Shown here: piece after piece, positions 9,480-15,606 of the stretch
Position numbering within the stretch: position 1 is the first letter of the stretch
How the letters are laid out: each line of letters opens with the position of its first letter
Assembly (NCBI GenBank): GCA_036276735.1
Contig: DASUOH010000005.1
Span: 1 to 33,477, forward strand
Direction of reading: 5' to 3'
Origin: VRUE01 sp036276735
GTDB taxonomy: Bacteria > Actinomycetota > Thermoleophilia > Solirubrobacterales > 70-9
DNA: 33,477 bases
Notes under the pieces: model-generated
What the model was told of the DNA's origin: nothing
Databases searched by the model: none
The model's input: the letters and a program-made list of their open reading frames with translations, nothing else
Translations under genes and position numbers: made by a program

Positions 9480-11286
9480 GCGTCAGGCCCCGCCCTTCGG
9501 GCGCCGCCGCTGCGAGGTCGTCGAGAGCCGTGCTTCAGGCGGTTACCGGCTCTTCTCGTTGCTTGACCGCGAAGGACCCGCACCCCTGCCCGGCCAGTTC
9601 TACATGCTGGCGGCGGAGCGCCGTTGGGAGGAGCGCGGCGGCCGCCCCTTTCTGCCCCGCGCCCTCTCCGTCGCCGAAGCCAAGGCCAGGGACGGCGCCC
9701 AGCGGCTCGATTTCCTGATCGAGGGCATCGGCCCCGGCACCGATCGGCTCTGCGACCTTCAGCCCGGTGAGCAGGTCTGGGTCAACGGCCCGCTCGGCAA
9801 CAGCTTCTCCTCTCCTCGCGACCTCTCCCCGGACGCGGCCGGCGCGATTCTGGTCGGCGGGGGCATCGGCATCGCCCCGCTGGCAATCCTCCGCCGCAGC
9901 TTCTCGGAACGCGGAGTGCCAACTCAGATACTGCTTGGCTTTCGCGACGCCGAGCACAGCGGGGGTCTCGACGACCTCTTCTCCTGCTGCCAGATCGGCC
10001 TCGCTTCTGACGATGGCCACATCGGTCATCACGGCTACGTGACGGACCTCCTCGCGGCGATGCTCGCAGGCGACGACGCGACCTCAGCAGCTGTCTATGC
10101 GTGTGGGCCTCCGCAGATGCTCGAGGCTGTCGCTGATCTCTGCACGGACCGGGGGGTTGCCTGTGAGCTCGCCCATGAGGCCCCCATGGCCTGCGGGTTT
10201 GGCGCTTGCTACGGCTGCGCCGTCCCGAATCCGGGCGGAGACGGCTATATCCGGCTCTGTGTAGACGGTCCTGTGATTCGGCTGGGCGCCGACGTTCGTG
10301 GGCCGGCGGGTCCTGTCGCCGCAGGGGACCCACCGCCCCCTCCGGTAGCTAAAGCTTCCTCAGGGGCGGTTCCCCCTACGGCGCCACCCACCGGCAGGAA
10401 TGGCAGCGAGGCACCCGAGGTCGAGTTCTGTGGGCTGAAGTTGAGGCACCCAGTTGTCAACGCCTCCGGAACCTTCGATGCGATCGCCGCAAGGCGGGTC
10501 TACGGAGACGCGTTACTGCGGGAGTTCCCGTTCTCTGCATTCGTGAGCAAGACGATCACTCTTGGGCTTCGGGTGGGGAACGAGCCGCAGCGAATCTGGG
10601 AGACCCCGGCCGGGATGATCAACTCGATAGGGCTGCCGAACAGAGGGCTGGAGGGGTTCCTGGCCCAGGATCTGCCTCATTTGGCCGAGCTGCCCGTACC
10701 TCTGATCGTTTCCGTGATGGCGACCGCGAAAGAGGACTTCGGTCGGATGGTCGCGGCATTGGAGAAGCGCCACGAGGTGGCCGCGATCGAGCTGAACGTC
10801 TCATGCCCCAACGTGCACTCCGGCCTGATTGTCGGGGAGCAGCCGGCGGAAACGAAAGGCCTGCTGGAGGCGCTGCGGCCGCTTACCGAGAAGCCGTTGA
10901 TCGTCAAGCTGACTCCGAACGTGGCCAACCCGGCGGACGTGGCCGTCGCGGCCGAAGAGGGGGGAGCCGATGCGGTGTCGCTGATCAACACGCTGAAGGC
11001 CAGTGCGATCGATCTGGCAACCGGAAAGCCGGGGATAGCGGCCGGGCACGGTGGCCTTTCGGGTCCCGCTGTGCGACCCGTGGCGATCGCCCAGCTGCGA
11101 GCTGTCACCGCCGCGGTCGAGATCCCGATCGTCGGCATGGGAGGGGTTGCCAGCGGAGCCGATGCAGGTGAAATGCTTTCTGCAGGGGCAGCCCTGGTCG
11201 CCGTCGGAACCGAGAGCTTCCGCGACCCGGCGGCCGGCAATCGTATTGCCCTAGAGCTTTCTGAGCGGTACGCTGGAATGCCCTAG
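9472..11286 (+). CDS. pyrKD: PyrK-PyrD fusion: NAD-dependent dihydroorotate dehydrogenase (class 1B)
   Basis: The 604-residue chain joins two proteins that are normally separate. Residues 1-270 are PyrK: FAD-binding RALS (63-66), GGGIGIAPL (129-137), CGPPQML (211-217), and a [2Fe-2S] site with Cys241, Cys246, Cys249 and Cys263 (CGFGACYGC...RLC). Residues about 272-316 are a Pro/Ala/Gly linker (PPPPPVA, TAPPTG). Residues 317-604 are PyrD: NASGTFDA, SKTIT, NSIGLPN, ELNVSCPN with catalytic-base Cys445 as in class 1 enzymes, KLTPN, GGLSGPAVRP and GMGGVASG. PyrK passes electrons from dihydroorotate oxidation to NAD+. GC falls from about 73 % in carB to 55-63 % from roughly 9900 to the end, suggesting separate ancestry. 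It starts 8 nt inside carB and is the last gene of the operon. Confidence 0.95.
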
Positions 11287-11314
11287 GCTCAACCTCGACT
11301 CGAGGTGGAGGCGA

Positions 11315-11337
11315 ATTTGATCGCAATTGGCTCAAAT
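11315..11337. promoter_or_regulatory. AT-rich imperfect palindrome upstream of the mihF promoter
   Basis: ATTTGA (11315-11320) and TCAAAT (11332-11337) flank a central CAATTG palindrome (11324-11329). It stands out in high-GC DNA and lies immediately before the presumed -35 region. It could be an operator, an UP-like element or a curved site; the function is inferred only from position. Confidence 0.35.
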
Positions 11338-11341
11338 CATC

Positions 11342-11369
11342 TTGCGGACCTCTGAGCCGCGGCTATACT
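11342..11369 (+). promoter_or_regulatory. Promoter of mihF (TTGCGG - 16 nt - TATACT)
   Basis: TTGCGG at 11342-11347 and TATACT at 11364-11369 are separated by 16 nt. The expected first base, near 11376, is only about 4 nt before the ATG at 11380. There is no Shine-Dalgarno sequence, so the mRNA is probably leaderless. Confidence 0.6.
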
Positions 11370-11379
11370 CGCCGCCCAC

Positions 11380-11712
11380 ATGCCTGCCCCGGTCAAGACT
11401 TCAACCGCCGCTCCGGAGCGCTCGCTGGACCAGCGAATGGACGCGCTGAAGCGGGCAAACGACATCCGGACCGCCCGCGCCAAGCTCAAGAAGGACCTCA
11501 AAGCGGGCAAAGCGAGCATCAACACGCTCCTCCTCGATCCGCCCGAGTACGTGCTCACGGCGAAGGTCTTCGACATGCTCCTCGCCGTCCCCAAGTACGG
11601 CCGGGTGAAGACGAACCGGATCCTCAACCAGTGCCGTATCTCGCCCTCGAAGACGATCGGCGGGCTGTCAGAACGGCAGCGCGCCGAGCTCGTCTCTCAA
11701 CTTCGTCGATAG
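11380..11712 (+). CDS. mihF: Integration host factor of actinobacterial type (mIHF)
   Basis: mIHF is a small basic nucleoid-associated DNA-binding protein found in actinobacteria, unrelated in fold to the IHF of proteobacteria. The 110-residue product is rich in Lys and Arg and contains the hallmark segments AKLKKDLKAGK (46-56 region), VFDMLLAVPKYGRVKTNRIL, and ISPSKTIGGLSERQR, which form the helix-two-turn-helix DNA-binding part. The ATG at 11380 lies about 4 nt from the predicted transcript start. The neighbours gmk and rpoZ, 42 nt downstream, are the same as in mycobacteria and streptomycetes. It follows the pyr operon after 93 nt and has its own promoter. Confidence 0.95.
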   Translation: MPAPVKTSTAAPERSLDQRMDALKRANDIRTARAKLKKDLKAGKASINTLLLDPPEYVLTAKVFDMLLAVPKYGRVKTNRILNQCRISPSKTIGGLSERQRAELVSQLRR

Positions 11713-11754
11713 CCGATTAGGCGACCGCCCCAGCGGTCAGTATCCCGGCCCGTC

Positions 11755-12333
11755 ATGGGAAAGGTCTTCGTCATAACCGGCCCGTCGGGGGTCGGCAAGG
11801 GGACGCTGATCGCGCGCCTCTGCCAGCGCGTGCCCGACCTCGAGCTCTCCGTCTCGGCGACGACGCGCCAGCCGCGCGGGGGGGAGGTGGATGGGCGCGA
11901 TTACCACTTCCTGACGCCCGAGGAATTCGACGCGCGGGTCGAGGCCGAGGACTTCCTGGAGTTCGCCACCTACAGCGGCAACCGCTACGGCACGCTGCGC
12001 TCCGAGGTCGCCAAGCGACTCGACGAGGGCCGCTCGGTGGTGCTCGAGATCGAGGTGCAGGGGGCCGGCCAGGTGCGCCAGGCGATGCGCGAGTCGATCC
12101 AGGTCTTCATCGCGCCACCCGACCCGGCGGTGCTGCGCGAGCGGCTCGAGACACGCGGCGCGGACTCGGCGGAAGCGATCGACGCGCGACTCAAGGTCGC
12201 CGAGGTCGAGCTCGCCGCCCAAGGCGACTTCGACCACCTGATCGTCAACGACGACATCGACCGCGCCGCCGCCGAGCTGGAGGAGATCGTGCGCACCGAG
12301 TTGGGCTTACCACTAGACTCTGCCGCCGAATGA
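11755..12333 (+). CDS. gmk: Guanylate kinase
   Basis: Guanylate kinase phosphorylates GMP to GDP with ATP. The 192-residue product begins with the P-loop GPSGVGKGT (9-17). It continues with the GMP-binding segment SVSATTRQPRGGEVDGRDYHF, then EFATYSGNRYGT and VVLEIEVQGAGQVR, all standard for bacterial Gmk. Length is normal. No ribosome binding site precedes the ATG (CCCGGCCCGTC), so it is either read from a nearly leaderless transcript or coupled to mihF. It overlaps rpoZ by 4 nt (ATGA); the rpoZ -10-like box lies inside its last codons. Confidence 0.97.
   Translation: MGKVFVITGPSGVGKGTLIARLCQRVPDLELSVSATTRQPRGGEVDGRDYHFLTPEEFDARVEAEDFLEFATYSGNRYGTLRSEVAKRLDEGRSVVLEIEVQGAGQVRQAMRESIQVFIAPPDPAVLRERLETRGADSAEAIDARLKVAEVELAAQGDFDHLIVNDDIDRAAAELEEIVRTELGLPLDSAAE
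12314..12319 (+). promoter_or_regulatory. Putative -10 box (TAGACT) for rpoZ inside gmk
   Basis: TAGACT ends 10 nt before the rpoZ ATG, the same spacing as TATACT before mihF. No Shine-Dalgarno sequence lies between. It may give rpoZ its own leaderless transcript in addition to read-through from gmk. Confidence 0.4.
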
Positions 12334-12563
12334 TCAACCCACGCGTAGACAAGCTCCTCGAGCACGCCGACTCGCACTATGCGGCCGTCGTCGTCGCTGC
12401 GAAGCGAGCGCGACAGATAAACAGCTACTTCCACAACCTCGGTGAGGGCGGCTTCGGCGAGTACCCGCCGCCGATGGTCGAGACCCACGGCGAGCGCAAC
12501 TACCTCTCGATGGCGCTCGAGGAGCTTGCCGAGGGCAAGCTCAAATACGAGTACCGCGCCTGA
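12330..12563 (+). CDS. rpoZ: RNA polymerase omega subunit
   Basis: Omega helps fold and stabilise the beta' subunit of RNA polymerase. The 77-residue product has the omega core: PRVDKLLEHADSHYAAVVVA, AKRARQINSYF, then the ALEELAEGKLKYEY ending typical of actinobacterial omega. The short insert with GGFGEYPPPMVE before the last helix is usual in actinobacteria. It overlaps the gmk stop by 4 nt and is followed 22 nt later by coaBC, which has its own strong ribosome binding site. Confidence 0.95.
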   Translation: MINPRVDKLLEHADSHYAAVVVAAKRARQINSYFHNLGEGGFGEYPPPMVETHGERNYLSMALEELAEGKLKYEYRA

Positions 12564-12585
12564 ACCGCTAGTCCAGGAGGTCCGG

Positions 12586-13836
12586 ATGGCCCGCATCCTG
12601 CTCGGCGTAAGCGGCGGGATTGCCGCCTATAAGTCGCTGGAGCTGGCCCGCCTCGCCACCGTGGCGGGGCATGGCGTACGGGTCGTGATGAGCGAGAACG
12701 CCGGCCGCTTCGTCGGCGCCGCCTCCTTCGATGGGATCGTCGGCGCCCCCGTCCTCACCTCTGAGTTCGAGCGCGACCCGCTGGGCGGCGCCTTCCCCGG
12801 CGACCCGGCGCCCAGCCACGATCCGATCGGCCACCTCGAGCTGGCCGCGAACTGCGACGCCTACCTAATCGCCCCCGCCTCCGCGAACACGCTGGCCAAG
12901 CTGGCCGCCGGCATGGCCGACTCGATGCTGACCACCAGCTTCCTCGCCTGCACGGCGCCGCGCCTCGTCGCGCCCGCGATGAACGACCGGATGTACGCCG
13001 ACGCCGCCACCCAGGCAAACCTGGCGACCCTGCGCGAGCGGGGGATCGAGGTGATCGAGCCCGAGGAGGGCCGCCTCGCCTCGCGCGGCGAGCACGGCCG
13101 CGGTCGCCTGCCCGACCCCGCTGTCCTTTTGGAGCGGGTGGAAGCCGTGCTGCCGACCGGGGAGCGGCCCTGGGATGGCCTCAGGGTCCTCGTCACCGCG
13201 GGCGGTACGCGGGAGCCGATCGACCCGGTCCGCTTCGTCGGCAACCGCTCGAGCGGTCGGATGGGCATCGCCCTGGCCGCAGCGGCCGCGCGACGCGGCG
13301 CCGACGTGACTCTGATCGCCGCCAACGTTGCCCTGCCCGAGCCGGCCGGGGTACGCCGCATCGACGTCGAGACCGCGGCTGAGCTTGCCGAGGCAACGCG
13401 GGCCGAGTTCCCCGCCGCGCACGTCCTGGTGATGGCGGCCGCGCCCGCCGACTTCCGTGCTGCCGCCCCTGCCGGCGAGAAGCTGAGGCGCCAGGGCGAG
13501 CTGGAGCTGCGCCTCGAGCCCACCGAGGACATCCTCGCCGGCCTCGCCGCTGACCGAGCCGACGGTCAGACGGTGGTCGGCTTCGCCGCCGAGCACGGCG
13601 GCGACGTGGTCGATCGCGCCCGCCAGAAGCTGGCTCGCAAGGGGGTCGATCTGATCGTCCTCAACGACGTCTCAGACCCGGCAATCGGTTTTGAGAGCGA
13701 GGAGAACGCGGTGACGCTGGTCGACGCGGCCACCGAGGTCGAGCTGCCGCGCGACTCCAAGGACGCGATTGCCGAGCAAATCCTCGCTCGGGTCGAGCGA
13801 TTGCGGCGGCCCGGCGCGAAGAGCGGGCTATACTGA
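12586..13836 (+). CDS. coaBC: Bifunctional phosphopantothenoylcysteine decarboxylase / phosphopantothenate-cysteine ligase
   Basis: CoaBC carries out two steps of coenzyme A synthesis. The CoaC half (about 1-180) is a flavoprotein: LLGVSGGIAAYKSLELAR, the catalytic His in DPIGHLELA, APASANTLAKLAAGMADSML, and PAMNDRM. The CoaB half (about 190-416) has LRVLVTAGGTREPIDPVRF, NRSSGRMGIALA, and the KLARKGVDLIVLND motif. The product is 416 residues. Start ATG 12586 is fixed by AGGAGG at 12575-12580, 5 nt before it; an upstream in-frame extension exists but overlaps rpoZ and has no CoaC similarity. The last codons contain TATACT, the candidate promoter of the nusA operon. A metK or priA neighbour, common after coaBC in other actinomycetes, is absent. 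Confidence 0.96.
   Translation: MARILLGVSGGIAAYKSLELARLATVAGHGVRVVMSENAGRFVGAASFDGIVGAPVLTSEFERDPLGGAFPGDPAPSHDPIGHLELAANCDAYLIAPASANTLAKLAAGMADSMLTTSFLACTAPRLVAPAMNDRMYADAATQANLATLRERGIEVIEPEEGRLASRGEHGRGRLPDPAVLLERVEAVLPTGERPWDGLRVLVTAGGTREPIDPVRFVGNRSSGRMGIALAAAAARRGADVTLIAANVALPEPAGVRRIDVETAAELAEATRAEFPAAHVLVMAAAPADFRAAAPAGEKLRRQGELELRLEPTEDILAGLAADRADGQTVVGFAAEHGGDVVDRARQKLARKGVDLIVLNDVSDPAIGFESEENAVTLVDAATEVELPRDSKDAIAEQILARVERLRRPGAKSGLY
13829..13834 (+). promoter_or_regulatory. Putative extended -10 (GGC-TATACT) of the rimP-nusA-infB operon
   Basis: TATACT is preceded by GGC exactly as in the mihF promoter and overlaps the coaBC stop. Initiation near 13841 would give a leader of about 70 nt that contains an intrinsic terminator. 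The only -35-like TTGCGG (13801) is 22 nt away, which is too far, so the assignment rests on the -10. Confidence 0.45.
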
Positions 13837-13869
13837 GCGCAAGCTTTTTCGTCCATATTCGTGAACGAG

Positions 13870-13894
13870 AAGTGGGCCTGGCCCACTTTTTTTT
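13870..13894 (+). terminator. Intrinsic terminator between coaBC and rimP (possible nusA-operon attenuator)
   Basis: AAGTGGGC (13870-13877) pairs perfectly with GCCCACTT (13881-13888) around a CTG loop. The run of eight T (13887-13894) starts in the 3' arm. It is the only clear intrinsic terminator in the window. Just 15 nt separate the T-run from the rimP ATG, too few for another promoter, so the operon must be transcribed through it. Confidence 0.85.
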
Positions 13895-13909
13895 CGGCCC
13901 GAACCAGGC

Positions 13910-14143
13910 ATGACCGACCTCAAAGACAGCATTCAACAGCAGCTCTCGGACCTTGATTCCGAGCTAGATCTGGTCGCGCTCGAGCAGCCGGCCAGCGAAT
14001 TGCTGCGCCTTTACATCGACCACCCCAGCGGCGTCGATTTGGCGCTCTGCGAACGGGTGACGAAGCACCTCGGCGAGCTGCGCGCCGAGTACTCGCTCGA
14101 GGTCTCGTCGCCGGGCCCCAAATACCGTAAGGAGAAGTCGTGA
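13910..14143 (+). CDS. rimP: Ribosome maturation factor RimP, N-terminal domain only
   Basis: RimP assists 30S subunit maturation. This 77-residue product holds just the N-terminal alpha/beta domain: ELDLVALEQPASELLRLYID, HPSGVDLALCERVTKHLGE and YSLEVSSPG, the latter being the best conserved RimP motif. Normal RimP has about 150 residues and continues after SSPG with DRPL and an SH3-like C-terminal domain. Here the chain ends seven residues later with KYRKEKS and the next gene begins at once. No second part is readable in another frame, since nusA starts 4 nt before the stop, so this looks like a deletion or a short lineage form, not a frameshift. First gene of the nusA operon; weak purine-rich ACCAGG before the ATG. 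Confidence 0.85.
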   Translation: MTDLKDSIQQQLSDLDSELDLVALEQPASELLRLYIDHPSGVDLALCERVTKHLGELRAEYSLEVSSPGPKYRKEKS

Positions 14144-15606
14144 GCAAAGAGATCGTCGACGCAATCAGAGCACTCGAGCAGGAGAAGGGGATCTCCGCCG
14201 ACAAGCTGATGGACGCGCTCGCCGACGCCCTGCTCTCGGCCTACAAGAAGACCCCCGGCGCAGCCAAATACGCCCGTGTCGACCTCGACCACGAAACCGG
14301 CGACTTTCGGGTCTTCGAACTGATCCTGCCGCCCGAGCTGGAGGAGAAGCTGCTTGCCGAAGCGGCCGAGGCCCAAGAGGAGGAGGAGCGCGAGATCGAC
14401 CCCGAAACGGGCGAGCTCAAAGAGCTCGAGGACCCCGAGCTGGACCCCGAGATGCTCGCGCCCTACGAGGACCAGATCGAGTCGCGCGACGTAACTCCCG
14501 AAGATTTCGGCCGGATCGCCGCTCAAACCGCCAAGCAGGTGATCCTGCAGCGGATCCGCGAGGCGGAACGGATGATGATGTTCGACGAGTACCAGGACCG
14601 GGTCGGCGAGCTGATCACCGGGATCATCCAGCAGTCCGACAAGCGCTACACGCTGGTCCAGCTGCGCGAGCGGGTCGAGGCGCTGCTGCCCAAGTCCGAG
14701 CAGGTCTACAACGAGCGCTACGACCACGGCATGCGGGTGAAGGCGGTAATCACCGACGTCTCCGACTCGACCAAAGGGCCGGCGATCGTCGTCTCGCGGC
14801 GCAGCCCGGAGCTGATCAAAAGCCTCTTCGAGATGGAGGTCCCCGAGATCGCCGACAAGCTGGTCGAGATCGTCGGCGTCGCTCGCGAGCCGGGCTACCG
14901 CTCCAAGATCGCGGTCGTCTCGCACGCCGACGGGGTCGACCCCGTCGGCGCCTGCGTCGGGCCGCGCGGTTCGCGCGTGCGCATGGTCGTCTCCGAGCTG
15001 CGCGGCGAGAAGATCGACATCATCCCCTACAACGAGGAGCCCGCCCGCTTCGTGGCCAAGGCGCTCTCACCCGCCCGGGTGCGCGAGGTGATCGTCGACG
15101 ACGAGGAGCGGCAGGCTACGGTGATCGTCCCCGACGACCAGCTCTCCCTGGCGATTGGCCGCGACGGCCAGAACGCGCGGTTGGCGGCGCGCCTGACCGG
15201 CTGGCGGGTCGACATCAAGTCCGAGACCGAGTTCGCCTCCGAGGAAGAGGAGGTCGAGTATGAGGGCGAGGAGCAGTCCGACGGGCACTGCTCGGCTGTT
15301 CTCTCCAACGGCCGCCGCTGTCCGAACGCCGCCGTTGGCGAGTCCTCCTATTGCGGCCTGCCGACCCACCAGGCGCTGGTTCGATTCCAGACGAACCAGA
15401 TTGCCGTTCTGGCCCCGCTCGAGGAGGCCGAGATCGCGATTCTCGCCGACTCCGGGGCCGACGAAGGCCAGGTGAGCGAGATCGTCGCGCGGGCCGAAGG
15501 CCAGTTCGAAGAGGCTCCCGCCGAGGAGGTCGAGGCGCCCGCGGAAGAAACGTCCGACAATGGGGCTGTCGAGGAACCCGTAGCCGAGGAGGCTGAGCAG
15601 GCCTAG
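14140..15606 (+). CDS. nusA: Transcription termination/antitermination factor NusA with Cys/His tail
   Basis: NusA binds RNA polymerase and nascent RNA and modulates pausing, termination and antitermination. In this 488-residue form the polymerase-binding N-domain (1-150) carries an acidic insert (about 66-118, rich in Glu and Asp). S1 covers about 150-223. KH1 contains GACVGPRGSRV (270-280), and KH2 contains LAIGRDGQNARLA (337-349). After KH2, residues 384-410 form C-x9-C-x10-C-x4-H (Cys384, Cys394, Cys405, His410), a small zinc-knuckle-like motif not part of ordinary NusA, followed by an acidic tail (VAEEAEQA end). GTG start 14140 overlaps the rimP stop and has TAAGGAG at 14128-14134. The leader terminator upstream suggests autoregulation, as known for the E. 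coli nusA operon. Confidence 0.96.
   Translation: MSKEIVDAIRALEQEKGISADKLMDALADALLSAYKKTPGAAKYARVDLDHETGDFRVFELILPPELEEKLLAEAAEAQEEEEREIDPETGELKELEDPELDPEMLAPYEDQIESRDVTPEDFGRIAAQTAKQVILQRIREAERMMMFDEYQDRVGELITGIIQQSDKRYTLVQLRERVEALLPKSEQVYNERYDHGMRVKAVITDVSDSTKGPAIVVSRRSPELIKSLFEMEVPEIADKLVEIVGVAREPGYRSKIAVVSHADGVDPVGACVGPRGSRVRMVVSELRGEKIDIIPYNEEPARFVAKALSPARVREVIVDDEERQATVIVPDDQLSLAIGRDGQNARLAARLTGWRVDIKSETEFASEEEEVEYEGEEQSDGHCSAVLSNGRRCPNAAVGESSYCGLPTHQALVRFQTNQIAVLAPLEEAEIAILADSGADEGQVSEIVARAEGQFEEAPAEEVEAPAEETSDNGAVEEPVAEEAEQA

Noticed and set aside
11293..11305. Intrinsic terminator of the pyr operon
   Set aside because: A 5-bp hairpin exists but no T-run follows, so it does not meet the usual criteria.
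12442..12585. N-terminal extension of CoaBC by 48 residues
   Set aside because: It overlaps rpoZ; the strong AGGAGG before ATG 12586 and family similarity set the shorter start.
14144..14400. Missing RimP C-terminal domain in another frame (frameshift)
   Set aside because: The region encodes the NusA N-terminus with good similarity and its own ribosome binding site; no RimP-like residues in the other frames.
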